Shown: positions 36,785 through 50,037 of the stretch, one piece after another
Layout: each line of letters opens with the position of its first letter
Numbering within the stretch: the first letter of the stretch is position 1
Assembly (NCBI RefSeq): GCF_022965805.1
Contig: NC_133105.1
Coordinates: 2,170,001-2,234,000 of the forward strand
Length of the DNA stretch: 64,000 nt
From: Primulina eburnea
Lineage: Eukaryota > Streptophyta > Magnoliopsida > Lamiales > Gesneriaceae
Direction: 5' to 3'
Notes under the pieces: generated by a model
The model's database searches: none
What the model was told of the DNA's origin: nothing
Seen by the model: only the letters and a program-made list of their open reading frames with translations
Translations under genes and position numbers: made by a program

Positions 36785-39259
36785 CTGCAAGAAGCTCAAG
36801 CCTATCAGACAAATTATTTTCCAAACTATTGCATACTTGTATGACTCAATTACCTCAAGGCATTTTATGTATGAGTAGTACAAAGATTTGAGATTATCTG
36901 ACTACTCATTTAATGCGAACATATGACTATACGAAGTCTCTAAAAGAAAAATATATCTTTGAATGTAACTGTACAAAAGTTGAAATGGAAGTAAGACAAC
37001 ATTTTTTCAACCTTTAATATGCCTATTAATGGAGGTCATCAGTCGAGTAGCTTAAAATACAAGTTATTGAGACAGCAACTAAATTTACTTCCTTCTAGAC
37101 TCAAACATATGGCAAACCACCAAGAAACTAAGATAGAGCAAACATATTATGAAAATATAATTTTTAAAATTTAAGGCTCTAGGGCACATGGAAAAAAGAG
37201 TAGGGCAACGCAAAAAGCACTGGCTGAGTAGATTTCTGAGTCAATGAAAATCAACCTTACCAAACTGATTAGCTACAAGCTAGAGTGGAGATTAGTGAGT
37301 ATATCGGGTTTTGGTAGAAATTCTTAGTGCAATTTGATCAAGTCCAACAATTTTACACAGATCTTCAATGTACATGCAAACAAAATAGTGGGTTTAAAAC
37401 GAATATAGCATAAAGAAAAAGGTGATTAGTACAAAAATATCAGATCATACAATGATATAATATTTTCAATAATTTCAAAACATGTGTTGCCGTCTGATAA
37501 GAATATCCAACCAGTAGAAAGATGCAACAATTTGTCAAGAAACGATAAATTTTCTCCTTGAAATGTGACCATTGGAAACCTTCTTTTATATTATGCGAAA
37601 GCAATCAAACCATCTAAATTAAGAGAGCATATGGGATATCCAAGTCCAAGATGCAAGATTTCGATACAACTAACGCAAGAACCCAAAATTTCCATATTTT
37701 TTTATGCAGATAAGGGAGTACATCTTCCTTGGTCAGCATCGGGACACACTCATTAATTGACAATAATTTAGTTATCATCCTAAATGTCCCATCTACATTC
37801 CTATTAAAGAAATTAAATTGTAGCAAAATAAATAAGGGTGCCGAAATAATTATTTCAGCCTGCCACGCCGACTTCCTAAATTTAATTACCTACCATTATA
37901 ATTATATTATAAATCATAAATGTCTTAAAGTTTGACAGCTCCTGCCTTCTGATTCTATTAGTTTGGGATGGAATGATTTTCTTGTTTTTATAAATAAAAA
38001 ATAATACGACAGCCAACAAATACTTGCGTGGTTCGAACTTCAAATCTAAGGCACTCATTCGTGGTTCGAACTACTACTATTAGTATTATCCGTATAAGCA
38101 ACATTAGCGGGAAATTCTATCCTCCACATGGTGGAGGATCCACCCTTCAATTGAAGCGGGGGGGTTCACATATTTGTGTGAGCTCCACACCACATAAAAT
38201 GGATGCCACACCGGGTAGAAAACACTTTTCGTGCCCAACAACACGACCCCAAAGCACAGGGAAACCTGAATATATTAGCTGGCAATCATGTTGCTATGAC
38301 GCAAAAGGGGGAATAGGCCTGATCCCCAAAAAAATGGAACGTAAAATACAAGCAGAACTACAGAAGCCCCAATACAACAAGCCCCAATACAACATTCTTG
38401 GGCTCTGTTTAATGCTTTTTCATTTTTTATGAAAAAAAAAAATCAGAATCGGTTCATATATTTGGGCCGGAAAGAAAATAAAAAGGAAAGAAGGCCCAAA
38501 TGCTTGTTTAAATATTGTTAAAAAACTTATTCTGCATCCATGATTCCATACATCATTTATTTTTAAATAAGAATACCCTTGTTAAAGAAAACACTTTTTA
38601 AAAAAAGGACACTTGGAAAATGAGAAAAAGAAAATAAAACACTTTGCAGAGGCCATCTTTATCAAACGTTCTCAGTTATTGCGGAAATCTAAATCTGATA
38701 GAGACGTGACAAAGTAAATCAGATCAACGGACCACAATAACAAATTCAACGCATCGGTTAGGTACATACCACAATTTTTCCCCTTTTCTCTTCATTGGTA
38801 ACAATCTTGTAACTGTAGACAAATATCAGAAACTTTTACACCGCACCTCACGTTTCATCTCATTTAGTTCCAGAAGGAAAAAACAACGAAAAAATGTGTT
38901 CCTTTTGAAAAAGAGAACGCAGAAAGAGACTGCAGACCCAATAAAATCCAGATCCGAACTCTCCAGACCCAGAAACTCTACCGGAGAAAAAAAAATCAAA
39001 TCCCTTATTTCTTTTACGCATGCAAGAATATCAGAATAGCTTTTTCTCGGCATCATCGGGTAAACATACACGTTCAAATTCGCAAAAAAAAAAAACACAA
39101 GGCACATTAATAAATTCAAAACAACACAGCCCACATCAAGATTTGTTCGCAGTTCTCAATCAATCAGGAAACCGACAGAGGGAAAAATATATTACAAGCG
39201 AAACTAGATCTATAGAAGCGCGTATATGCGGGCTTGCTCAACATTTGACAGAAAATTAC
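36785..39259 (-). other. FAD2 5' UTR intron (about 2.5 kb)
   Basis: Minus strand: leader exon ends AATTTTCCAG at 39260 before GTAATTTTC. The acceptor CTTCTTGCAG lies before GTCGCTGAACAATGGG, so the exon resumes at 36784, eleven bases before the ATG. A large leader intron at this spot is characteristic of plant FAD2 genes. Inside is a perfect hairpin, ATCCTCCAC/GTGGAGGAT with a 3-nt loop (38119-38139). I see no gene inside. Confidence 0.8.
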
Positions 39260-39355
39260 CTGGAAAATTTAAAAAAAAAAGTGGCTCTTTCTCTTCCCTG
39301 ATTACTCTGTGGGGGATATTTTATTGTTCTGAGATTTGGGAGAAGACAGGGGGCT

Positions 39356-39363
39356 TATTTATA
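39356..39363 (-). promoter_or_regulatory. TATA box of FAD2
   Basis: TATAAATA on the minus strand, about 95 bases upstream of the leader-intron donor, so the non-coding first exon would be roughly 60-70 nt. Confidence 0.65.
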
Positions 39364-41388
39364 AGCCAGCGTGGTACACATTATATTTTTATATAAATTT
39401 TAATTTCAAGTATTTAGAATTTTCACAAAAACTATTTCATTTTAAGAATTTCATTATTTTAGTCTATTCAAAGGTATATTTTTAAAAATGGTTTTTTTTG
39501 TATATATATAAAATATATTCTTTAATATTTTAAAAAACCTAAAATATCTTTTTACCATTTTCAACCTCTTTTAAATACAAACTTGTAATTTAAATTCATT
39601 TTATTTTTCTTCTTTAATCAAGTTTTCAAAATAAAATATGTAAGTCACATGAGTAAAAATCCGCTATTTAGAAAATAAATATATTTGAAAAAAATTAAAA
39701 TAAATGAAACAAACAATGTATATTTTACTATTTCTCGGTTTCAACCTATTTTATTTCACATGCAAAATTCTTTGAAAAATAATTGTCTTATATGTTAAGT
39801 TTTTAAATAAAATTTATTTTTCAAAGTAATTGAAGTAACTTTAGTTTATTGTGTATTATATTTTTCTTAATATAAAAAGATCGTTTACTTGTTCATCAAC
39901 TTTTTATGGGAATTATGCATTCAATTTTTACATATTTTATTTATTTTCAAATTTATTGGTTATTTATCTAATTTATATTAACAATAATACTTTCATAAAG
40001 TTAATATTTTCATAATGAATAATTATATAATTATAATATAATATTTGATAAATTTAATATGCTTTTTTGTTAGGAAAAACTTAAAACAAGCATTTGCACA
40101 CTGCTTTTACCTTTAATGATGCGTATATACACATGTTTTTCAAATAGTTTGGACAAAAAAAAAAAAGATGTTTTAATGTTTATAATAAAAGCACATGAAT
40201 TTTTTATTTATTATTATTTTTTGTTTTTTGTATTTACACGTTTTTATTCACTAAAAAAATCTGTATATACGTTCATAAAATAATCGAATAAAATTTATGA
40301 CGATTATTAGTAGCTAAACGTAAAATGGACAAAATTTATGATGAAAAATACCCTTTTTGGGGGTACTTTCGATTGAACGGTGTCAGTGTCTTATAAAGTA
40401 AATGAAAATAATAAGACCACAACTGCGGATGAACGAAATTTCGATTAAACTAAAATAATCGACTGAATGGAATTAATTCGAAAAGTTTGGTTTATCAATT
40501 TAGTTCTATTTTTTTACAAAATATTATTATTTATGTTTATTTTGTTCGACTCTGGTTCTTCACAAGAAGTAATATAAATAAACAGAAATAACGGATTTTT
40601 TTATGAGTTTTATTTCTTTATACCATATTGAATTTATTTTGAATTAAGATAGTGTTTGCAAAATTATGATTATGGACTTTTCATTTACAAAATTTTGCAA
40701 ATCTGTAAAGAAAAAAATTCATAATTACCTTTTAAAACATTTGCAAATAATACATAAACGTATTTCAATTGAATGTTATGTTATTGGTATATTGGGTAAA
40801 CAAACTAAAATTTGGCTTTCGTTTCCCGAGTTTGTCCTGAATTTAGTTTCGGATTATAATTAATATAGTATTTGATTTAATTGATAAATAATAGTTTGTT
40901 TGATTTCCAGCATCTAACTTAATATAACTTTAGGACATTATATCAGTTGTGCATCTAATAGTGAATTTAATCCATCTTTTTCTGGTTTATTATTTTTATT
41001 GAGCGACGGCCCTTCCACTCGACACCATCGGATATGCATTATGTGAACGGAAAGCCTTAAATTAACATAAGTGGTCTACTGGAAATCAATAGATTTCATA
41101 TACATTGATAAATGTTTAGGTATAGAAAGTCCGGGTAGCATCTAATTTCTCAAACCAAGTGCACAATTTCTGTAAATGCAACTGCTACTCAAAAGACGGG
41201 GTTTTGGCCTTAAAAATTTTGGGGAAAAGGGAGGAATACATGGTGGTTCTTGTCTGAATAAGGAGAACTCCGTATATATTATATATATTAATTAAACTTC
41301 AGAATAGGTACTACGTGCAAAACATAGTATTAACTATGTGTTTATCAATTGTAATATATGTTTATCAGAAATACTAATATGATATTGC
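39364..41388. other. AT-rich gap between FAD2 and LEA promoters
   Basis: Strongly AT-rich, with no supported gene, RNA or element ends. Confidence 0.55.
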
Positions 41389-41710
41389 ACACGTGTTAAC
41401 GTGTCACGTAACAGCGTTTCACGTGGGTGCTGCATGCGAGAGAAAGGTGGATCATAATTTCTGATAGCCAGTGAGGTTTAACTTCACAGCCTGCAGAAAC
41501 AAGGCTATCTTGATCCAAGTCAAATGGATAAGATACGAGGCAAAACATTACTTTGTAAGAGCTCCTCCAATCATTAAAATTTACAGCACCACACAAGGTT
41601 ATCTTTTTTCAATCATCCATCCAATTGAAACCGTATAGTAGCTGCTGCAAGCACCTGTCCACAACGTGTCAATGTTAAGAGCAACAACTCCCCCTTTCAT
41701 CTCCACGTGT
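41389..41710 (+). promoter_or_regulatory. ABRE/G-box and RY cluster of the LEA promoter
   Basis: ACGT cores: ACACGTGTTA (41389), ACGTGTC (41399-41405), CACGTG (41420-41425), AACGTGTC (41664 region) and CACGTGT (41704-41710). A seed-type RY core CATGCA is read on the minus strand near 41431-41437. These are binding sites for ABA-response bZIP and B3 (ABI3-type) factors and suit a gene induced in seed maturation or drought. Confidence 0.65.
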
Positions 41711-41855
41711 GTCATCACCGCTTCCCTTCTACTTCCTTTTAAACCACTCCACCCTCTGCTTTTCCTTCCTAGATTATTGATTCATGAAAGCATACGGATA
41801 TTATTTAGCAAAACCTAGTTTGATCGCGTGTGTAACCACAGAACAAACGTAGAAA

Positions 41856-42375
41856 ATGCAGTCGGCTAAAGAAACCGCGGGCAATGCAGCAGCTTCAGCC
41901 AAGGCTGGCATGGAGAAAACGAAAGCCACCATGCAAGAAAAGGTTCTCTATTCTTCATCTAACATATATGAGGTTATTATTATCATGTACTGTTCGAAGG
42001 TAATTGATCTCATTGATCTCCGGGTAAACGGAAACTGAACTACAGGGTGAGAAGATGACCACGCGTGACCCGCTGAAGAAGGATATGGCGGAGGAGAGGA
42101 AAGAGGAGAGGATCCACCAGGCGGATCTTCAGAAGCAGGAGGCCCGCGATGAGAACGCTGCCACCAGGCAAGCGGCGGCTGCCACTGGTGGACCAGGCAT
42201 GGGACAAGGCTACACAACCGGAGGCGATTACTCCACCGGTACTACGGGGACTGGACACACAGCAGAAGGGGAGGTCCCACTGGCACAGCCACGTACGGAT
42301 GCAACAGGTCGGGTTCTTCCAGAGGACCCGAACGTCGGCGGTGGTGCCAGAACCGGGACGGGAAGTACTTATTAG
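41856..42375 (+). CDS. Late embryogenesis abundant protein, LEA_1 family (LEA4-5-like)
   Basis: Two exons, 41856-41942 and 42046-42375 (417 nt, 138 aa). Residues 1-75 are Ala/Lys/Glu-rich and helix-forming: MQSAKETAGNAAASAKAGME, KTKATMQEKGEKM, TRDPLKKDMAEERKEERI, then QADLQKQEARDENAATRQAA. The second half is a Gly/Thr/Tyr-rich disordered tail ending GTGSTY. The intron after MQEK is the family's normal place. LEA_1 proteins are soluble, disordered in water and protect enzymes and membranes during drying. Arabidopsis LEA4-5 (At5g06760, recalled) begins in the same way and is also next to a CCCH-KH gene. Confidence 0.93.
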
Positions 42376-43969
42376 CCGTGGAAAGGCAATTAATGTATAA
42401 AATATGATATTAATAATAATAATGATGATTGTAATGGGTTTGTGGTTTAGTCAGTTTCATTTTGAAGGGTTGTTTTTTAAGCCAATTCCAGTGTTTGTAA
42501 ATAGTTTGGTGCCTTTTTTTCTTTGTACATGCACATAAGAGTTGTCTTGTACGTTCATGCATTAGCTTGATATTTTGAAATAAAGCTATATTTCTCATTT
42601 CTGGCAATCTTCCATATATCAGTGCTCTTCTGTAGTTTTTTGGTAGCTTTGAGAGTAGTTGGTTGCTGGTCCGGCTGACAAAAAATATAGACATGACGTA
42701 GACAGGTACATAATATTACACACATAGGAAATTACCGGAACAGGGGAAACACAAAAATTTATAGATATTTATTATGCACACGTGTTGCGTGTATATACAG
42801 TTTTTTTTATAGTTTTTTGTATAGTTTTTTTAGATTAAAATGAAATTTAATAAATTATCTAGGTATAAAGTGTTATTTGAATTTTTTTAATTAAAAAAAT
42901 AAAAATAAAAATGTTGGTTGAATTTAAAAATAAAAAAATGTAATATTAGTATAATATAAAAAAAGCAGATCAAGATATTATTTTTGTTTTTATTATAGAT
43001 ATTTTTAATAATATTAATAGATGACATTATACAGGCTAAATATACAAAATTAAATAATTAGTACAAGTGAATATATGATTTCGAAAAACGGTAGTTTCAA
43101 AAAAAGTTTAGGGGCCCTGGTTCTAATCCTGGTCACTTAATTTTTTATTTTATTTTTGTTTTTATTAAATTGAACGACCTTCGGCTGTAGGTTACGTCAG
43201 AAATGGGTGGTCCACGATACAACTCATTTTTAAAGTTTTGCAATTGATCGTCCACATATTTCGCAGAGCAAGTTTGTTTTCCTGTTAAACGGTTAACTCG
43301 ATTTATATTGATAAAAGAATAATTTTTTAATACAAATTTATCATATATGTATTCTTAGATATAATGTGTGAGTAAATAAAAATAAAAACATATTTAATTA
43401 TGATTTTTTTAAAATACATATATATGAATCCTCTTGTAAACAAGATATATTTTTTAAATCAAATAAAAATAATGTTTTTACTTATCATACATACCGTAGA
43501 TAGAACTGTTCGCTTATATCATGTATACAAATATTTTGGTTTAAAAGACGAATTAGTCAGATGCTAATCGATATGATCAATTTTACATAAATAGATCCCA
43601 CGTGATTTTATATGAGATCGATTTAATAAGTGAACAATTTAATGATTTTGCTAAAATTTTATGATTTTATGCTTGACAGATAGCATAGAACAGAACAAAG
43701 GTGGAAAGGCAAGTAATGTAAGTGGTAGTAATCTTTCCAAAATGAAAGTATGCGACCTGAAATTATCATCTGGCACAACGAAAGAAGAACAAACATTCTG
43801 CGACCTGAAATTGATAATACTATGCTAAAACAAAAGTTGGCAAATGATTGGAATAACTACTTCAATAGCTATACCTCCAAAACCCTAAATTGTTTTTTTT
43901 CCAAAACAGAGTAAAACTACACAAGACAGCACAATGGATTAGATAAAATAACACTTAAAAATCACTCAC
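42376..43969. other. Convergent gap between LEA and CCCH-KH genes
   Basis: Both genes end into this stretch. It is AT-rich; 3' UTRs are expected at each edge and nothing else is recognised. Confidence 0.55.
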
Positions 43970-46204
43970 TCACACCACAGATTTGCGTAGTTCAGCTTCC
44001 CCATGAGCAAAGTGGCACCTATCGCCAAAGGTGCAGGAACCTTTAGAAAAGTTGTCACAAAGCTTTGTCTTGAAGTTGCCACCTGCAGCAGCTGCACCTC
44101 CAAAGCCACGTCCAAAACCACCTCCAGGACCTCCGTATGATTTTGCAGGGACATTGGTGGAACCGATGTTAACGATAAGTTGTCTTACCATTGTGCTTGC
44201 TTGATTAATTTGTTCAAATGTACCCTCAAGCTCGATGTTCCTGAGACTTGGATAAGTCTCGTGCTCACGGATGGCTAACTTGGCTCCTGTTTGCCGGGAT
44301 ATCTGCTTGGAATTCACTCCACCTTTCCCAATAATGGCACCCACTAAGGATGCGTCAACACTGATTTTGGCAGTGGCAGAGAGACCAAAACTTGCTGCAG
44401 GTCCTAAAAGTGGTGGCTCCACTCTGGCTCCAAAACGGCTAGGAAAAGCTGCACCAGCACGAGGATCCTCCTGGAATGGTTCATTGGGTTTTCCAAGCTC
44501 CCACTCTCCATGAGCAAAGTGGCATTTATCCCCGAATTTACAACCTTCTGCAGAGTTGAATTTGTTGCATATTTTCGATTTGACAGCAGCTGGAGCAGAA
44601 CCACTTTGAGCTGGAGGTGGTGGGGCCGTCGTTTTCGGGGTAGGAGCGGGTTCTAGGTTCATCATCTTGGCAACAGCATTATAACCACCAGGAACATAGT
44701 GAAGGAAATGGCAGTTCTCGCCAAATGGGCAACCAGCAGTGCTGCCAAAAAAAAAAAGAGCCACGGCAATCAGAATAGTTGGGAAAAATCAGCAAGATCA
44801 CCAACACGAAAGAATCATGTCTTCAAAGCTCCCACCAGTGTTTCAAAGCGCAACAGAGCCAATTATTTCAATTTTCCATAAATTCATTAAGAACACCGAG
44901 GGATGGTTCCCTTGTCGTAGCCTACTTTGGGAATCAATAAATATTTCAAGGTTCACCTTGCACATGACCTGACAAGGGACGTGTCTCTTGAATATTAATG
45001 CACCTATGGTGTGTGCCGGTTGGGGCTGATGAGCCACACACTTGAGGATCATCTTCAACAACATTATTTTAACATAACAGATGTAAAGCGTGTTACATGT
45101 ACAGGAGAATTGACGGTGGCAAAACATTTGGAAGACCAATTACGGCATATCAAAGCAGAAAAGTATTCATAAAACAATTACCAAAACCAACAAGAAATTG
45201 GTAATTTTATGGCCTCGTGACTCATGTTGAAGCAATGAGTGATCGGTGATCCCCAAGGTATCGATATGAAACTATACTAGTCAATGGAATATCAGAAACA
45301 CCTGCTGTGATTGTTATTACGGGTATTGTAATTATTATTATCATTAGACGTTATTAAAGTGCATTAAAATTTTGAATTTTATATTACACGGATGGAGATT
45401 TGAACCTGAAAAACTTCGTGCATGGCTTCGATTTGCTTCCTATACCACCTGATAAGGAGTCCATTTCTGTCGCAAAACATTAATTACGTTTTCTCAGTTA
45501 TAATTTCCTTTGATTCTTACCATTGATGATGTAAATGTCTAATTGATATTACTGAAAAATAGTGAAAGATTAAAAAATGAAACTCATCTAAGGTTAATTA
45601 GATAATCTTTAGCTACCAAATGCTATAAATAAAAAAATTAATCCTCGACATAAATTCCTTTACCTTTATATCTCGATAAATTGTTCGGATTCTTCAGAAA
45701 ATTCACTTCTTCAAAAATTAAATTAAATACATGATTTTTTTTAAGAAAACACGCACCCACTTCAATTTCATACGCACACCGAAAAATTTCAGGGGGCCAA
45801 CCACAGCGCTTTATGACTGCCTACAGAAATACTAAATGACGATCCGCGTTTATTTCCCTAAAAAGGATTAAGTGATTTTTCCTCCCTGCTGATGGAAAAT
45901 ATTATCCACGGACAAGCTAGACCTAGGTTCGTAAGAAATTAAAAAAAATAATCAAAGAAAGCAAGAAAGAATATAAACGAATGGAGCAGGTCTACATCAG
46001 ATAACTAAGCTCTTCAGTTACGGAAACTACAGCTAATCAAATCTTGCATGAACTCACTGAAAAGCAAACATGGAATTCAGGAAGAAAAAAAATCATAACC
46101 TCAGTTAAATAAAAAATCGCAAAAAAGAAACCTTGCTTAAATTTCTTGAGTCCGCCATTAGCACTGAGTCCGAATTCACATCTGCCTCTCTTGCGAGCGT
46201 CCAT
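43970..46204 (-). CDS. CCCH zinc-finger and KH-domain RNA-binding protein
   Basis: Three exons: 46204-46132, 45466-45406 and 44741-43970 (906 nt, 301 aa). The 61-bp middle exon, missed by simple ORF scans, encodes MDSLSGGIGSKSKPCTKFF and completes the first zinc finger. Three CCCH fingers: C40-x8-C-x5-C-x3-H59 (CPFGENCHFLH), C103-x8-C-x5-C-x3-H122 (CKFGDKCHFAH) and C273-x7-C-x5-C-x3-H291 (CTFGDRCHFAH). A KH domain at about 170-235 has the loop IGKGG. A Gly-rich linker precedes finger 3. Start MDARKRGR is typical of the family that includes At3g12130 and At5g06770 (recalled). Function inferred: binding and regulation of RNA, nuclear or cytoplasmic. Confidence 0.93.
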
Positions 46205-48959
46205 AGCTTCCAAGCACACAGATCGAAGTTCAGATCCAAAAAAAATAACAGATTCAAAGAAAAATCGATCTGGCACCAAAAAAAAAACTCGAAAACAAAT
46301 AAGAATCAAATGAAACTGTCGGTATAGAAAACTAGCAAACGAAAACCAGTTGAGGGGGTCAGCAAAGTAGCCGTGGTTCCTAAAAACCCAGAATCGGCTC
46401 TAGGGTTATGCTCGAGAAGGGAGACAGAAATTCAGAATAGTAAACTCGAGAAATATAAAACAAATGAAGATAATGCTGAGGTGGTCGTACATTTGTTTTT
46501 TTAAATCCAGTTAAGGGCTGGATTTGGATTACACGGACGTGGGCCTAGGCCGACAATTGAAGTGTATTCCCTATTATTTTATTTTCAGTCAGTATTTTAT
46601 TCCAAACTATTTATTAATAAATTCCAATATAAGAAATTCTTAAACTTACATAATTACAAAATTATTTTAGTTAATAAATAATAGATTGAAGCTTATTAAT
46701 TATTAAAATTAGTTCCATTGAGTTTATACAAATTCGGATTAGTTCCATGGTGAATACCATACATGTTTTAGTTAACAAACAAAATTATTTAACGAAAGGG
46801 AGCTAATATTTCAATCAAAGCTCGATCATTTTTCATCAAAGAATGTGAGATATCTAGTTATTAATGAAAATGAAATAATAGTACTGGACGTTTGGATTTC
46901 GTTTGGACAAATACTTATAAATATTTTTTTTTTAAAATGCTTCTTATATTGTTTTAAAATAAATGTCATTTTGACAACTATTATGTAAGGAACAAACAAT
47001 TAATGAACATCACATACTACTGAAATCTTGACAACGGTTATTTATGAGCATTTAATATAGCATCATACTTATTGAAGCTTAAAATCAGTATAAAGAACAT
47101 TAAGAAAGTGTTCTACATTGAACGTTCTAATTAAGCATGACATCTTCTGACTAATTTGATAGAAAGTGTTGAGCATTTAAGGTTACTTTCTAAAATTGGA
47201 GTATGTCAAATCATATATGACAAATTGGAAAAGTGCATTGGTGATCTAGACATGACTATTTTGTAGTCGTTCAGATCTAAATATTTTAATATCACTTGTA
47301 TAAAGTCATATCGAATTTCAACAAATAACAAAACTCTACTCGAACATATCTTACTATTTATAAGCACTTATGATATATTCTAAGAGATCATCTTATGTCA
47401 TCGTCTACCCTTTGTAATCTCATTGTTCTATAAATCTTTTGAGTAGTTCTTTGTAACTGATAGAAAAGTTGTTATGATCAGAAGTCAGTGTGTGAGTTAT
47501 AAAGAAAATGATACTAAGAGTTTCGGCAAACATTATTACGTCTTATTGAATACAATTGTTTCTTTTCATTGTTTCTATTATCATTCACAAAGTTTAGTAC
47601 TCATTTCGTATTGCTCATCAATTGCCTATTAACCATTCAAGGTCGAGATCAAATCTATGTTGTTAATATAGTAGAGGTTATTGAAGAAAAGAAAATTCAA
47701 AATATGTAGTGTTTCATTCACTCTCTATCTAAAACACCACAACTGATCCTAACAAAATATTTTTACAGTTGAAAATGTATTTAGACATCTATTTTAAAAT
47801 AAAGTTTTTATAGTAAAACATGTGTTTAGACAATTATTCAATAAAAATATTTTAATTATCGTTTAGCACACTTTTTTAATGTTTTAAACCATAAAAATAA
47901 ACATATCAGTTAATTTTTGAAAACTATACTTACAGAACATTTTTAAAAAATGTTTTACAAATACAAACACATACTTCAAAATTTTCACTAACATTAAAAA
48001 CCTTTTTAAAGTATTTGTTAAAAAAAAAAACTCGATATGTTAAATATTTTTGTAGGCAATTCTCAGTTTGTTTTTACTTGCAAAACATAATTGTTAGGCA
48101 CTAATGAACGCATATGTTGCATCTTAAATACATTTAAATCTCAGAATTATTTTTAAAATATTATATCACTATATTTAAAAATATATATCACAAGATTTGA
48201 GTTTTCCAAGTATTTACACGAAACTATAACATTTGGTCAAAAAGGAAAAAAAAGTTTGGCACATCACAAGTCTCACAAATGTTGTGAGTTATAGAGGTCT
48301 ATATGTAAAAAAGATTTTTCGAATAATTTTATGACACCATATAAAATATGTAGATTGAATCGATAAATACCCGTCAAGATGACGAGTGATCCCGGCCCGC
48401 ACCACCAAATTATACACAATTGAGTTGGTCCGCCAAGGCAACGCTTCCCTCATCTGAAATAAGTGAATTGAGTGTTACTTGCCTAGTCAGTAGTCACAAG
48501 CCTCTACTCCATTATAAACATTTCCCAAGTGTTGAACGTGGGTTAATTATATCAAAGCTAGTTTAAATGTTTAATGGAGAGTATTGTTCAAGTCCTATAT
48601 ATTTAATTCTCAGGAATTTTATCCAATCTATACGAGACAACTAACATAACATCTGGACCGTCGAATTACAAATGTTCCAACTACGGGTGAACAGGTGGCC
48701 GAACTATGATTAGTTCAATTCATAACGATAGTCAGGATCGGAACTTGATTTTGATACCATATTAAGATTGAGACTTACCTACTTAATCTAAAAGCTAGTT
48801 CAAGAGAGGATGAATGTCCAAATCTATATATGCAACTCCTATTAACTATATTTTATTTTATCACATTTATCCTTTAATGTTTTATGTCTGATTTTTTAAA
48901 ATATGATGTCTAAAATACTATCCATTTTAAAAACACTCTGTCCATTGCCATCCCTAGCT
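46205..48959. other. CCCH-KH promoter and AT-rich intergenic gap
   Basis: The first 230 bases are leader/promoter of the CCCH-KH gene. The remainder is AT-rich with no supported gene or element ends. Confidence 0.5.
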
Positions 48960-49154
48960 CTCAGTCACTCACTTCACGAGCGGCGCTTCCAAGGCTTCCC
49001 GACAGCTCAAAGCAAGCAAGCAAGCAACCAACCGACATAAAAAGCAATGTTTTCATCGAAACCATATTTACAAATTCATTCAACACTTCAATCTGCTTAA
49101 ACGAACGTAGCCCAGAATCGATTTGGATCTTCTCCAAAGAAATTACAAAAAAAG

Positions 49155-50034
49155 GTGAGTACTCGATCATCCCGTTCCCTGATTTAAACAATCATGATTC
49201 TACATTCCAAAAAGGAGGAGCTTTTTTAATTCTTCTTTTGGGTTAAATTTACAAGGATTTTTTTTGTTTTCTTGTCAAGATCTATGGAGGCTTATGCATT
49301 CGATTTTGCCATTTTGGTACAGGCTTTCTTTCTCAGATTATCTGTAATCTATGAATGGATATTAATTTCCCCCGTGATAATTTGACGAGCGTTGCAGGCA
49401 AATTTACTTTCCACCTAATTTCAGTTAATGATTTATCAATGATTGCGGTTTTTTCCTCATGATGCTGTTTTGTGAACTTGGACTAATTTTCTATAATTCG
49501 CTATTAAACTGGCAGGAAAACTTTGTACTGATTTGATTGCTAAATAAATTATCCGTGTTTTCTCTATATGCAAAATTTATCCGGCAAATACTTGAGAATT
49601 GAACTGTGAAAAAAATAAGAGGAGAAAAATCACATTCATACACTGTTAATGAAAAGAAGAACATCGTGAAATGAACAGAACTCTTTCTTGTTTGAGTTTG
49701 TTACACACCTCAAAAAAAGAGAGAAAATAAAAGAATTGATAAATTTCTCTGTCATATCATCTTGCGGCAGAATTCGAGTGCTCACAGCGTGTATGCATGA
49801 AACTCTACTACGAGTTCTCATAGTCTTAGTTTGTTGGCTACTTGGCTTAAGGGAATTTTATCACTTGCTCATATGCCATATATTTGCTAGATCGATCATC
49901 AAGAGCACTATTTGATCATGATTGTTAATTTTGTTTATATGTCTGACCTCTTCATCCCGTTTTAATTTGCCAAATCTAATCACATAACATCTACTTCTTC
50001 TTCTCTTCTTTAATAAATTGCATGTATCTTAAAG
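49155..50034 (+). other. Leader intron of the enoyl-ACP reductase gene
   Basis: AATTACAAAAAAAG precedes GTGAGTACTC (exon end 49154), and TGTATCTTAAAG precedes GCCATGG, three bases before the start codon. Upstream, CT-rich and genic DNA from about 48960 would be the non-coding first exon. Confidence 0.65.
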
Positions 50035-50037
50035 GCC

